Positions 24,191 to 33,731 of a stretch of DNA of 64,000 bases are shown here, piece by piece. Under the pieces are notes generated by a model that was not told where the DNA came from, did not search any database, and saw only the letters and a program-made list of their open reading frames with translations. The DNA is taken from assembly GCF_004402045.1 (NCBI RefSeq), contig NZ_SOMG01000030.1, positions 744,001 through 808,000 on the forward strand. The letters are read 5' to 3'. The position numbers and the translations under genes were made by a program. The stretch comes from Lelliottia nimipressuralis (GTDB lineage: Bacteria > Pseudomonadota > Gammaproteobacteria > Enterobacterales > Enterobacteriaceae). The stretch's first letter is position 1. Each line of letters starts with the position of its first letter.

Positions 24191-27100
24191 TTACGCTTTC
24201 TCGATGTTGACCAGAAACGCCTTGTACTCCGGCGTTTGCGAGTTGGCGTCGCCAACGTTTGGCGTCAGGGTGTTGGCGATATAACCTTTCTGCGCCACAC
24301 CCTCAAAGCCCCAGTGCAGCGGGATACCAACGGTTTCCACCTGCTGCCCATGCACGTTCAGGCTTTGCAAACGACGGGTCACCACCGCCACCGCGCGAAT
24401 AAAGCCGCGCTTGCTGCTCACCTTCACGCGGTCGCCGTTGGCGATGCCTTTCGTCTTCGCCAGCGTTTCGCTTATCTCCACAAACTGTTCCGGCTGCGCG
24501 ATGGCGTTAAGCCGCGCGTGCTTGGTCCAGGTATGGAAATGCTCGGTCAGGCGGTAGGTCGTTCCCACGTACGGGAATTTGTCCTTTTTGCCCAGGCGCA
24601 GGACGTCGTCTTCGTAGATACGCACCACCGGGCTGGAGATAACGTTCGGGTGCAGCGGGTTCGTACCCAGCGGCGTCTCCATCGGCTCGTAGTGTTCCGG
24701 GAACGGCCCTTCCGCCAGTTTGTCGAGGGCAAACAAGCGTCCCAGTCCTTCCGGCTGCATGATAAACGGCCCGGTGTTACTGCCCGGCGCGGCGGTGTTG
24801 TAGTCCGGGATATCGTTCCCCGTCCACCTGGCTCCGTTCCACTGGATCAGCATGCGCTTCGGATCCCACGGCTTGCCGTTGATATCCGCCGACGCGCGGT
24901 TGTACAGCACGCGACGGTTCAGCGGCCACGCCCATGCCCAGCCCAGCGTGTTGCCGAGTCCGGACGGGTCCGCGTTATCGCGGTTGGCCATCTGGTTACC
25001 CTGCTCCGTCCAGCTGCCGGTGTAGATCCAGCAGGACGAGGCCGTCGTCCCGTCGTCGCGCAGCAGCGCGAAGCTGTTCAGCAACTGACCTTTCTTCGCC
25101 ACCAGGTTGCCGCTCGCGTCATAGAGATCCGCCAGCGCCACGCCGTTGTTCTCTTTCGCCACTTCTTCAGACTCGGGACGATCCGGCTGCTTATAGCTCC
25201 AGCTCATCTTCAGCAGCGGCTCAGCGCCTTTGCCGCCTTCGGTGCGGTACATCTCGCGCAGGCGATGGTAAATCCCGGCCAGGATCTCGCCGTCGTTACG
25301 CGCTTCACCCGGTGCGTCCTGCCCCTTCCAGTGCCACTGCAGCCAGCGGCCGGAGTTGGCAATGGAGCCGTCCTCTTCCGCAAAGCAGGTGGACGGCAGG
25401 CGGAACACTTCGGTCTGAATCGACGCCGGATCGACATCGTTCGATTCCCCGTGGTTCTGCCAGAAGGTGGAGGTCTCGGTCACCAGCGGATCGATAACGA
25501 CCATGTACTTCAGCTTGCTCAGGCTGCGAACCACTTTGTTTTTATCCGGGAACGAGGCCACCGGGTTAAAGCCCTGGCAGATGTACCCCGTGACGTTACC
25601 CTTATCCATCATGTTGAAATATTTGATAACGTCGTAAGCCTGGTCCCACTTCGGTAACCACTCAAAGCCCCAGTCATTCTCTTTCTGCGCCGCGTCGCCG
25701 TAGAAGGATTTCATCAGGCTGACGTAGAACTTCGGATAGTTGCTCCAGTAGTTTACCTGGTCCGGCAGCGTCGCTTTTGGCGTGTTCGCCGTCAGGTACG
25801 TTTGCAGATCCGCCTGCTTTTCAGAAGGCAGCGTCAGGTAGCCCGGCAGGCTGGTGGACAGCAGGCCGAGGTCGGTCAGGCCCTGAATATTGGAGTGACC
25901 GCGCAGGGCGTTCACGCCGCCGCCTGCCATACCCATATTGCCCAGCAGCAGCTGGATCATCGCCATGGTGCGGATGTTCTGCGCGCCAACGGTATGCTGC
26001 GTCCAGCCCAGCGCATACAGGAACGTAGTGGTTCTGTCTGCGGCACTGGTAGAGGCCAGCACTTCACACACTTTCAGGAAGTCCGCTTTCGGCGTGCCGC
26101 AGATGTTCTCCACCACGTCCGGCGTATAGCGTGAAACGTGCTGTTTCAGCAGGTTCCATACACAGCGCGGATGCGTCAGCGTTTCATCGCGCATCGCGTA
26201 GCCGTTTTCATCGAACTGATAGTTCCAGGAGGACTTATCGTACTGGCGTTTTTCGGCGTCATAGCCGCTAAACAGCCCGTCATCGAAGGTAAAATCATCC
26301 CTCACCAGCAGGTTCGCGTTGGTGTAGTGTTTAACGTATTCCGCGTTAATTTTGTTGTTTTCAATCAGGTACAGCAGGACGCCAGACAGGAACGTAATGT
26401 CCGTACCGGAGCGAATAGGCGCATAGATATCGGCCACCGACGCCGTGCGCGTGAAGCGCGGATCGACGACGATAAGCGTCGCATCGTTGTTGTTTTTCGC
26501 TTCCATCGCCCAGCGGAATCCCACCGGATGGGCTTCAGCGGCATTACCGCCCATCACCACCACGACGTTCGCGTTTTTGATATCAACCCAGTGGTTGGTC
26601 ATCGCACCGCGACCAAATGTTGGAGCAAGACTTGCTACCGTTGGTCCGTGTCAGACGCGCGCCTGGTTGTCTACCGCCAGCATGCCGAGAGAGCGCACAA
26701 ATTTTTGCGTCAGCATGCCGGTTTCATTACTTGCCGCAGAGGCGCATAGCATGCCGGTGGAAAGCCAGCGGTTGACCGTCACGCCCTGCGCGTTCTTTTC
26801 AATAAAGTTGGCGTCGCGGTCGGCTTTCATTAATTTTGCGATACGGGAGAACGCCTCATCCCAGGAGATACGCTGCCATTTGTCAGAGCCCGGCGCGCGG
26901 TATTCCGGGTAGCGCAGGCGGTTTTCACTGTGAACGTAGTCCAGCAGCCCCGCCCCTTTCGGGCAAAGTGCGCCGCGGCTCACCGGATGATCCGGATCCC
27001 CTTCAATATGATAAATCGCTTCTCTGGCGTTCTTCGCGCCATCGCCCAGGCTATACATTAAAAGCCCACAACCTACGGAGCAGTATGTGCAGGTGTTACG

Positions 27101-27238
27101 GATCTCTTTCGCGCGCAGCAGCTTAAAGTTGCGTGCCTGAGCCAGCGCCATTTTGGGAGCAAAACCCAACATAGCGGCTGTTGTTCCGGCCATACCGCCC
27201 GCGCAGATTTTGAAAAATTGTCTGCGGCTGACGTCCAT
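24191..27238 (-). CDS. fdnG: Formate dehydrogenase-N catalytic subunit FdnG (selenoprotein)
   Basis: Alpha subunit of 1015 residues, oxidising formate in the periplasm with a molybdenum bis-MGD cofactor. The frame contains an in-frame TGA at 26651-26653, codon 196, the selenocysteine position in E. coli FdnG; read as a stop it would split the gene into two pieces. The N-terminus is a twin-arginine signal (SRRQFF, then a hydrophobic stretch ending ALAQA), followed by the [4Fe-4S] ligands CTYCSVGC and a further cysteine in GALCPKGA. A SECIS hairpin sits immediately after the TGA. The start is the ATG at 27238; an upstream frame to 27286 is rejected. The gene is first in fdnGHI and has a candidate FNR site upstream. 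Confidence 0.97.
26611..26653 (-). promoter_or_regulatory. Selenocysteine codon with bacterial SECIS hairpin
   Basis: TGA at 26651-26653 followed on the minus strand by an outer stem GACCAA / TTGGTC and an inner stem GGtAGCAAG / CTTGCTCC with a bulged T, loop within 26629-26632. This is the SelB-binding architecture known from E. coli fdhF and fdnG. Confidence 0.85.
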
Positions 27239-27300
27239 TGTTGTCCTCGTTATCTGATAAGACTTCGTGGCGCAAACTAGCAGCAAAGCCCCTGTTTTTT

Positions 27301-27314
27301 TTGCGTCAAATCAA
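27301..27314 (-). promoter_or_regulatory. Candidate FNR site of the fdnG promoter
   Basis: On the minus strand this reads TTGATTTGACGCAA, against the consensus TTGAT-N4-ATCAA: a perfect left half and a right half with two mismatches. It is placed about 70 bases before the fdnG start, matching the E. coli fdnG promoter layout. A degenerate NarL-like 7-2-7 site may lie just upstream (about 27328-27343), and a NarL heptamer match TACCCCT occurs at 27362-27368. Confidence 0.6.
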
Positions 27315-27459
27315 AGTCATCTCCCTTCCCCCCCTTAATAGTCACCTCCGGTACGGTTAAATACCCCTTTTTGATTAACGGCTTAAGAGAATAATTCGCG
27401 ACAGCATCAGGATTAATGCGATACATTTTCTGTTCGATTTTCATTGCAATGGCTAAGTC

Positions 27460-28338
27460 ATGGACAGAAAGAGAGCAACGCTTATTGGGCTGGCGGCGAT
27501 ACTGCTATGGAGCACCATGGTCGGCCTTATTCGCAGCGTGAGCGAAGGGCTGGGGCCGGTAGGCGGCGCGGCGATGATATACACCCTCAGCGGATTACTG
27601 TGTCTGGTGACGGTAGGATTTCCTGATATCAGGCGGTTTTCACCCCGCTATCTTATTGCCGGCAGCGTTTTATTTGTCAGCTACGAAATATGCCTGGCGC
27701 TGTCGCTGGGCTATGCCGCAACGCGCGCTCAGGCCATTGAAGTCGGTATGGTGAATTACCTCTGGCCAAGCCTGACGATTGTGTTTGCTATTTTGTTCAA
27801 TGGGCAAAAATCTACCCTGTGGGTGATCCCCGGGTTAGCTATCTCACTGCTGGGCGTCTGCTGGGTATTAGGGGGCGAGCAAGGGTTACATCTTGATGAA
27901 ATAACCCGCAATATCGTGTCCAGTCCGCTGAGCTATGCGCTGGCATTCGCCGGGGCATTTATTTGGGCGGCCTACTGCACCGTAACCAGTAAATTTGCGA
28001 AAGGGCAAAACGGTATCACTCTGTTTGTTTTGCTCACAGCGCTGAGTCTGTGGGTGAAATATGCCCTCAGCGATCAGCCTGATATGGTGTTCACGCTTCC
28101 GGTGGTGGTAAAACTCGTGATGTGCGGGGTCGCCCTTGGGTTGGGTTACGCCGCATGGAATATTGGCATCCTTCACGGTAACGTCACGGTACTGGCGGCC
28201 GTCTCCTATTTTACCCCGGTTCTCTCAGCCGCGCTTGCCGCCGCAGTGCTGAATTCCCCGCTCTCCTTCGCGTTCTGGCAAGGCGCACTGTTGGTCTGCG
28301 CCGGGTCGTTGCTTTGCTGGTACGCGACAAGAAAATAA
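27460..28338 (+). CDS. yddG: Aromatic amino acid exporter YddG
   Basis: Drug/metabolite transporter (EamA) family exporter of 292 residues with ten predicted helices, one residue shorter than E. coli YddG, which exports aromatic amino acids and related compounds. The match is close throughout: ATLIGLAAILLWSTMVGLIR, VSEGLGPVGGAA, QAIEVGMVNYLWPSLTI, AFIWAAYCTVT, and LHGNVTVLAAVSYFTPVLS. It is divergent from fdnG across 220 bases. In E. coli it also sits next to fdnG. Confidence 0.95.
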   Translation: MDRKRATLIGLAAILLWSTMVGLIRSVSEGLGPVGGAAMIYTLSGLLCLVTVGFPDIRRFSPRYLIAGSVLFVSYEICLALSLGYAATRAQAIEVGMVNYLWPSLTIVFAILFNGQKSTLWVIPGLAISLLGVCWVLGGEQGLHLDEITRNIVSSPLSYALAFAGAFIWAAYCTVTSKFAKGQNGITLFVLLTALSLWVKYALSDQPDMVFTLPVVVKLVMCGVALGLGYAAWNIGILHGNVTVLAAVSYFTPVLSAALAAAVLNSPLSFAFWQGALLVCAGSLLCWYATRK

Positions 28339-28348
28339 TATCTGTTTT

Positions 28349-28376
28349 GCTGTCGGGGAATATTTATCCCGACAGC
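28349..28376. repeat. Inverted repeat after yddG
   Basis: Stem GCTGTCGGG / CCCGACAGC with a 10-base loop, 10 bases after the yddG stop. T residues lie before the stem and A residues after it, the reverse of an intrinsic terminator, so its function is uncertain. Confidence 0.5.
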
Positions 28377-28792
28377 GAAAACTTAACATAAATTTAATAT
28401 CTGAGCGCACGTCAAAATATTCATCTGTGCAGTAGAATGCGTGTTTAGCTTCTATTTATATTCCACACCCTTTCGTAAGTTTTCGTCTTCCTGTGTTGAC
28501 ATAAATTGACACCGGCAAGTGATTAGTTTCTTGCAAATACTCACAATATTAATAGCACGAAGTGCAATAGTATGTTTCTGTGTGTTTCTATTAAAACCAC
28601 GGAAATTCCGTACCATAAAGGGCTGCAAACAAGGCTTAAAGGCTTAAAACAAGATCCCCACCCCATCAAAAGCACGATAAAACCGACAATTACCACTTTT
28701 TATAAAACCAGCGTGCAACTATATTTACAGCAATCAATTCCGCATGAAACTGATTAAATCCTCACCATTTCACGCTATCTCATCGCCATTTA

Positions 28793-28808
28793 TCCGATCT
28801 CGATCACA
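28793..28808. promoter_or_regulatory. Weak candidate CRP site
   Basis: On the minus strand this reads TGTGATCGAGATCGGA: perfect TGTGA half, second half three of five. It lies about 150 bases before the porin start. NmpC-type porins are known to be catabolite-controlled, but the match alone is not conclusive. Confidence 0.3.
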
Positions 28809-28960
28809 CTAACTGAAATTATTGCTAATAATTTGAAACTTATTATTGAAATAGGACTACAAGATTTTTAAAAATAGCATGCCATTGACGATAGGCCTCG
28901 TTTAGAAATCGTTCAAAGTGGCTCAGGAAATACCAAAGAAAATTATAAGGAATATTTAAG

Positions 28961-30043
28961 ATGAAACTTAAATTAGTTGCAGTGGCAGTGACTTCCATGT
29001 TGGCAGCAGGCGTTGTAAACGCGGCTGAAGTTTATAACAAAGACGGTAACAAGCTGGATCTGTACGGTAAAGTAACAGGTCTGCACTATTTCTCTGATGA
29101 TACTGATAACGACGGCGACAAAACTTACGTTCGTCTGGGCTTCAAAGGCGAAACTCAGATCAACGATCAGCTGACCGGTTACGGCCAGTGGGAATATGAG
29201 TTCAAAGGCAACCGTTCTGAATCCCAGGGCGCTGACGGCAACAAAACCCGTCTGGCATTCGCAGGTCTGAAATTCAACGAATTCGGTTCATTCGACTACG
29301 GTCGTAACTACGGTGTTGCTTACGACATCGGCGCATGGACTGACGTTCTGCCAGAGTTCGGTGGCGATACCTGGACTCAGACTGATGGCTTTATGACTGG
29401 CCGTACGACTGGCGTTGCAACCTACCGTAACACCGACTTCTTCGGTCTGGTTGACGGTCTGAACGTTGCCGCTCAGTACCAGGGTAAAAACGACCGTAAT
29501 GACATCACCGAAGCGAACGGTGACGGCTGGGGTCTGTCTTCTACCTATGAAATGGACGGCTTCGGTGTCGGTGCAACCTACGCGAAATCTGACCGTACTG
29601 ACCGTCAGGTTGCTGCAGGTCGCGTCGCTAACACCGTTAACGCTGGCGGCGAGAACGCAGAAGTATGGGCTGCTGGCCTGAAATACGATGCGAACAACAT
29701 CTACCTGGCAACCACCTACTCTGAAACCCGCAACATGACCAACTTCGGTGACGGTTATATCGCGAACAAAGCTCAGAACTTCGAAGTTGTTGCTCAGTAC
29801 CAGTTCGACTTCGGCCTGCGTCCATCCATCGCTTACCTGAAATCCAAAGGTAAAGACATCGGTTCATACGGCGACCAGGATCTGGTTGAATACGTTGACG
29901 TTGGCGCGAGCTACTACTTCAACAAAAACATGTCTACCTATGTTGATTACAAAATCAACCTGGTTGACGACAACAGCTTCACCAAAGCAACTGGCGTTGC
30001 TACCGACAACATCGTAGCTGTAGGTCTGACCTACCAGTTCTAA
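28961..30043 (+). CDS. ompD: Outer-membrane general porin, OmpD/NmpC type
   Basis: Trimeric 16-strand porin of 360 residues with a 21-residue signal peptide (VVNA before [17 protein letters not shown]). The loop 3 region contains the porin signature ([21 protein letters not shown], then PEFGGDTW), and the protein ends in the beta-signal VAVGLTYQF with terminal phenylalanine. It is close to Salmonella OmpD and E. coli NmpC, and its place next to yddG is that of ompD in Salmonella; K-12 keeps only a remnant (yddL) there. Codon use is strongly biased, as in highly expressed genes. OmpD is known to admit methyl viologen and works with SmvA in Salmonella; smvA lies 10 kb downstream here. Confidence 0.92.
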   Translation: MKLKLVAVAVTSMLAAGVVNAAEVYNKDGNKLDLYGKVTGLHYFSDDTDNDGDKTYVRLGFKGETQINDQLTGYGQWEYEFKGNRSESQGADGNKTRLAFAGLKFNEFGSFDYGRNYGVAYDIGAWTDVLPEFGGDTWTQTDGFMTGRTTGVATYRNTDFFGLVDGLNVAAQYQGKNDRNDITEANGDGWGLSSTYEMDGFGVGATYAKSDRTDRQVAAGRVANTVNAGGENAEVWAAGLKYDANNIYLATTYSETRNMTNFGDGYIANKAQNFEVVAQYQFDFGLRPSIAYLKSKGKDIGSYGDQDLVEYVDVGASYYFNKNMSTYVDYKINLVDDNSFTKATGVATDNIVAVGLTYQF

Positions 30044-30059
30044 GATTTGTCACAATAAA

Positions 30060-30087
30060 AGGCCAGCCCATGTGGCTGGCTTTTTTT
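30060..30087 (+). terminator. Intrinsic terminator of the porin gene
   Basis: Stem GCCAGCC / GGCTGGC with a 5-base loop followed by seven T residues, 18 bases after the porin stop. Confidence 0.92.
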
Positions 30088-30120
30088 ATACGGATTTCTG
30101 GCGTCAAAAAGGAGTACGCC

Positions 30121-30561
30121 ATGCACATATTCAAAGGACGCTGCTTGTGCGGAATGAGTCAGTTCAGCGTGAGCCTCAATAATTTTGACGTATACGCATG
30201 TCACTGCACGCAATGCCAGAAGTGGTCGGGGGGTATTGCCATGTATCTTGAGACACAGGGCCAGCCGCTGGTAGAGCAAGACTCCATTTCCCCTTCTCAT
30301 TTCGCATCATCCGCGCGCGGCGAACGCTGGTTCTGTCCCGGCTGCGGCTGCCCGCTGTGGTTCAAGCTGACCACAACAGCGCGCTATTTCATTCCCTGGA
30401 CGCTGCTTGAGATGAGCGAGGATGAACGACGCCGGCTGGTGCTTGCAGCAGAAATCTACACCGAAACCCAACCTGCGTTTTTTGGCCTGACCGGGCAATA
30501 CGCACGCTACAGCGGATCGGAAATTGAAGCGCTGGATAAACACTGCCTGCTTACGCCGTAG
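30121..30561 (+). CDS. GFA-family zinc protein
   Basis: A 146-residue protein of the glutathione-dependent formaldehyde-activating (GFA/CENP-V) fold. Zinc cysteines are in GRCLCG, CHCTQCQKWSG and FCPGCGCPLWF, the standard arrangement of paired sites. Many family members have no proven formaldehyde activity, so I give no reaction. The start is ATG 30121 with AGGAG seven bases upstream; the frame extends upstream into the porin terminator, which argues against the longer form. It is convergent with and overlaps the LysR gene by 11 bases. Confidence 0.8.
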   Translation: MHIFKGRCLCGMSQFSVSLNNFDVYACHCTQCQKWSGGIAMYLETQGQPLVEQDSISPSHFASSARGERWFCPGCGCPLWFKLTTTARYFIPWTLLEMSEDERRRLVLAAEIYTETQPAFFGLTGQYARYSGSEIEALDKHCLLTP

Positions 30562-31495
30562 ACGGTTCAACGCCTGCTGCCCGACGAAGCCAGTTTTGCA
30601 GCAGCTTACCGTCCTCGGTCATCTCTGAATCGGCACGCACGCAGAGGTAATAGTCGCGCCCGTCGTCAATGGGTGAGTCAAATATCTTCACCAGCTCACC
30701 GCTTTCGAGATAAGGCGCAATCAGCGGCTCACGCATCAGCGCGCAGCCCAGCCCTGCCTGTACGCCCGCCAGCGTCAACAGCCCATCTTCAAACAGGGGG
30801 CCGCTGCGCCGCAGAGGACGTTTTACCCCCTGCAGCTGAAACCACTGCGGCCAGGTGGTGCGCTCCTCATCATGCAGCAGCGGCATTTGCAGCAGCTGCT
30901 CAGGGGTGTCGATATGGCCATGAACGCGCAAAAATGCGCGGCTGCACACCGGCACCATCTGTCCTGAAATCAGCTTTTCACTCTGATAGCCCGCCCACTG
31001 ACCGTTCCCAAAACGAATCGACATGTCCGACGCGTCGCTCAGATAGTTACGGTGGTTGGCATACACCACGTTGATTTCGGTTTGCGGATTGGCGCGCATA
31101 AAAGCGGGCAAACGCGGGATAAACCACCCCATGCCAAAAAGCGGGATCAGGCTGATAGTGACCTGACGCGTTTGCGCCTGCTCCGCCAGATGCTCCGTCG
31201 CCTGGCGGAGAACGTTAAACGCCGCACGGATCGAGCGGTAGTATTCACGCCCGTGCTGGCTCAGAACCAGCCTGCGCCCCTGACGCTCCGTCAGCGGCAT
31301 TTGCAGGTACCCTTCGAGCACCTTGAGCTGATGACTGACGGCCGACGGAGAGATAGCCAGCTCCTGCGCGGCCAGCGTGACGCTGCCCAGCCGGGCGATA
31401 GCCTCAAAGGCACGTACTGCCCGAAGCGGCGGATCGTTTGCAAGGCGACTCTCTGCATACGCAGACAGGCCAACCGATTGTTCTGTTTTATTCAT
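30551..31495 (-). CDS. LysR-family regulator (GcvA-like), divergent from the ATC-type operon
   Basis: LysR-type regulator of 314 residues. The helix-turn-helix (about 23-80) contains LRAVRAFEAIARLGSVTLAA followed by QELAISPSAVSHQLKVLE, the form seen in the GcvA/AmpR subgroup, and the effector domain follows from about 105. A 20-residue N-terminal extension precedes the typical start; later methionines are absent in the right place, so the ATG at 31495 is kept. It is divergent from the seven-gene importer/hydrolase operon over 155 bases, so it is the likely regulator of that operon (inference). Confidence 0.85.
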   Translation of the reverse strand: MNKTEQSVGLSAYAESRLANDPPLRAVRAFEAIARLGSVTLAAQELAISPSAVSHQLKVLEGYLQMPLTERQGRRLVLSQHGREYYRSIRAAFNVLRQATEHLAEQAQTRQVTISLIPLFGMGWFIPRLPAFMRANPQTEINVVYANHRNYLSDASDMSIRFGNGQWAGYQSEKLISGQMVPVCSRAFLRVHGHIDTPEQLLQMPLLHDEERTTWPQWFQLQGVKRPLRRSGPLFEDGLLTLAGVQAGLGCALMREPLIAPYLESGELVKIFDSPIDDGRDYYLCVRADSEMTEDGKLLQNWLRRAAGVEPSTA

Positions 31496-31650
31496 ATGTT
31501 GATTTCTTTAGGCTTTTCACCCAAAAGCAGGCTTTCATTATCTTTATATAAATCATAAAGATAAAACAATATTTATTTATCATAAGAAATAATAGATGTG
31601 TATTTTACAATTTAATTCATTTATTAGATGGTAGCCGCAGAAAGAGCACT

Positions 31651-32616
31651 TTGCGGGTACAAACGTTGGATACACTTATACAACAACTGATCAACGGCGT
31701 GATGCTGGGAAGCATCTACGCGCTGATCGCGCTGGGCTATACCATGGTGTATGGCATTTTGCGCATTATTAACTTTGCTCACGGCGATATTCTGATGGTC
31801 GGCGCGCTCACCACGCTTTCTGCCATCAACGCCCTGAATTCCGCCTTCCCGCACATGCCGCTGCTGTTGCAGCTCGGCGTTGCGCTGGCGGTGTCCATGG
31901 CCGTTTGCGCCCTGCTGGCCATGGCCGTCGAACGCTTTGCCTACCGTCGCCTGCGCAACGCCCCGCGCCTGGCGCCGCTGATCTCCGGTATCGGCGTCTC
32001 GGTCCTGCTGCAAACCGTGGCGATGATTATCTGGACGCGTAACCCGCTGATGTTCGCGCAGATCCTGCCCATGGATCCGATTGCCATTACATCGGGAAGT
32101 GAAATGCATCCCCCCGCCATTGTGACCGTCACCGGCATTGTCACCGTGGCGCTGGCGCTTGCGGTAATGACCGGGCTGTGGCTGCTGGTGGAATACACCC
32201 GCCTGGGTCGCGGCATGCGCGCCGTGGCGGAAAACCCGCGCGTGGCCACGCTGATGGGGGTTAACCCAAACGCCATCATCACCCTGACGTTTGCTATTGG
32301 CGGAACGTTTGCCGCGCTGGCAGGCGTCATGATGGCCAGCAACTACGGCAACGCCAGCTTCTCAATGGGCTTTTTGCCCGGGATCAAAGCCTTTACCGCC
32401 GCCGTTCTGGGGGGCATTGGTAACATTCGTGGCGCAATGATTGGCGGCATCCTGCTCGGCATTATCGAAGCGCTGGGGGCGGGCTACCTGGGTGAACTGA
32501 CCCACGGCGTGTTCGGCAGCAATTACCAGGATGTCTTTGCGTTCATCGTGCTGATTCTGGTGCTGGTCTTCCGTCCGGCAGGCCTGCTGGGCGAGCGCGT
32601 GGCAAACAGAGCGTAA
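31651..32616 (+). CDS. ABC transporter permease, branched-chain amino acid type (LivH-like)
   Basis: Inner-membrane permease of 321 residues, first gene of the operon. It matches LivH: INGVMLGSIYALIALGYTMVYGILRIINFAHGD near the N-terminus, and the C-terminal KAFTAAVLGGIGNIRGAMIGG. It starts with a TTG codon behind AGAAAGAG; no ATG is available in frame nearby. The rare start may keep expression low. The substrate group for these permeases is wide: amino acids, amides, urea and carbamoyl compounds. Confidence 0.85.
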   Translation: MRVQTLDTLIQQLINGVMLGSIYALIALGYTMVYGILRIINFAHGDILMVGALTTLSAINALNSAFPHMPLLLQLGVALAVSMAVCALLAMAVERFAYRRLRNAPRLAPLISGIGVSVLLQTVAMIIWTRNPLMFAQILPMDPIAITSGSEMHPPAIVTVTGIVTVALALAVMTGLWLLVEYTRLGRGMRAVAENPRVATLMGVNPNAIITLTFAIGGTFAALAGVMMASNYGNASFSMGFLPGIKAFTAAVLGGIGNIRGAMIGGILLGIIEALGAGYLGELTHGVFGSNYQDVFAFIVLILVLVFRPAGLLGERVANRA

Positions 32617-32624
32617 GGGACACT

Positions 32625-33731
32625 ATGACAACTCTTCAACTCCAGACCCCGGCGACGACGCGCAAGTTTTGGTCCGGCATGACGTTATTCTGCGTCGCGC
32701 TGCTGATTGCGCCCATCGTGGCCACGCAGCTTGGCGGCAACTACTGGGTGCGCGTCATCGACTTCGCCCTGCTCTACATCATGCTGGCGCTGGGGCTTAA
32801 CATTGTGGTCGGCTATACCGGCCTGCTGGACATGGGCTTTATCGCCTTTTACGCGGTCGGGGCTTACCTCGCGGCGCTGATGGCGTCGCCACACCTGCTG
32901 GAGGTGTTCCCGATCCTCGGCGTCTGGTTCCCGGACGGGCTGCACACCTCTTATCTGCTCATCATTCCGCTGGCCGCACTCGTGGCGGCTGTCTGCGGCA
33001 TTTTGCTGGGTGCCCCCACGCTGAAGCTGCGTGGAGACTATCTGGCGATAGTGACCCTCGGTTTTGGGGAGATTATTCGTATCCTGATGCGTAACCTCGA
33101 TCGTCCGGTGAACATCACCAACGGTGCCAAGGGCATTACTGGGGTAGATACGCTCAACCTGTTCGGCCTGAAGTTTAGCGGCGTCTATCACTGGTTCGGC
33201 GTTAAAGTGCCCGCCCTGTGGCTGTGGTACTACCTGCTGATGCTGGTGATTATCGCGATCGTTTTCGTCTGCCTGCGCCTGCAGCATTCCCGTATTGGCC
33301 GCGCCTGGCACGCCATCCGTGAAGATGAGGATGTGGCCCGCGCGATGGGCATCAACGTGCGTAACTATAAGCTGCTGGCCTTCGCGATGGGCGCCTCCTT
33401 TGGCGGCGTGGCGGGTGCACTTTTTGGCGCATTTCAGGGCTTTGTCTCCCCGGAATCCTTCACGCTACAGGAATCCATCGCCGTGCTGGCGATGGTGGTG
33501 CTGGGCGGTATGGGACACATACCGGGCGTGATCCTCGGCGCGGTACTGCTCACCGCCCTGCCGGAACTGCTGCGTAGCCAGGCGGCCCCGGTTCAGCAGG
33601 CGCTGTTCGGAGCGGTGCTGATTGACCCGGAAGTGTTACGTCAGCTGTTCTACGGCCTGGCACTGGTGCTGGTGATGCTGGTGCGTCCTTCCGGCATCTG
33701 GCCGGTACGCCACAAGGAGGTAAAGGCATGA
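32625..33731 (+). CDS. ABC transporter permease, branched-chain amino acid type (LivM-like)
   Basis: Second permease, 368 residues. LivM features are LALGLNIVVGYTGLLDMGFIAFYAVGAY, the LKLRGDYLAIVTLGFGEIIRI block, GAKGITGV, and the docking region GRAWHAIREDEDVARAMGI. It begins 8 bases after the first permease and overlaps the ATPase gene by 4 bases (ATGA). Confidence 0.9.
   Translation: MTTLQLQTPATTRKFWSGMTLFCVALLIAPIVATQLGGNYWVRVIDFALLYIMLALGLNIVVGYTGLLDMGFIAFYAVGAYLAALMASPHLLEVFPILGVWFPDGLHTSYLLIIPLAALVAAVCGILLGAPTLKLRGDYLAIVTLGFGEIIRILMRNLDRPVNITNGAKGITGVDTLNLFGLKFSGVYHWFGVKVPALWLWYYLLMLVIIAIVFVCLRLQHSRIGRAWHAIREDEDVARAMGINVRNYKLLAFAMGASFGGVAGALFGAFQGFVSPESFTLQESIAVLAMVVLGGMGHIPGVILGAVLLTALPELLRSQAAPVQQALFGAVLIDPEVLRQLFYGLALVLVMLVRPSGIWPVRHKEVKA

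Larger units (their letters stand above)
28339..28960. other. Long AT-rich intergenic region before the porin gene
   Basis: A 622-base gap. It holds an inverted repeat near yddG (28349-28376), a candidate CRP site (28793-28808) and the porin leader with AAGGA before the start codon. A 61-codon open frame at 28572-28757 has no ribosome site and unconvincing composition, and I do not call it. Porin genes of this type are normally controlled by several regulators and small RNAs; no sRNA gene is evident to me here. Confidence 0.5.

Noticed and set aside
24164-25657. 497-codon plus-strand open frame opposite fdnG
   Set aside because: It is the antisense shadow of the GC-rich fdnG gene; composition is arginine/valine-rich with no recognisable domain, and fdnG on the other strand is certain.
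26602-26653. Apparent frameshift or stop splitting fdnG into two ORFs
   Set aside because: The TGA is at codon 196, the known selenocysteine site, and a SECIS hairpin follows; total length is exactly that of E. coli FdnG.
28572-28757. 61-codon open frame in the porin upstream region
   Set aside because: No Shine-Dalgarno, low-complexity AT-rich translation, no hydrophobic or domain pattern.
30041-30300. 86-codon minus-strand frame overlapping the porin terminator and GFA gene
   Set aside because: It runs through a clear intrinsic terminator and opposite an established zinc-protein gene.
31624-32109. 161-codon minus-strand frame opposite the LivH-like gene
   Set aside because: Glutamine/histidine/arginine-rich antisense shadow of a certain permease gene.
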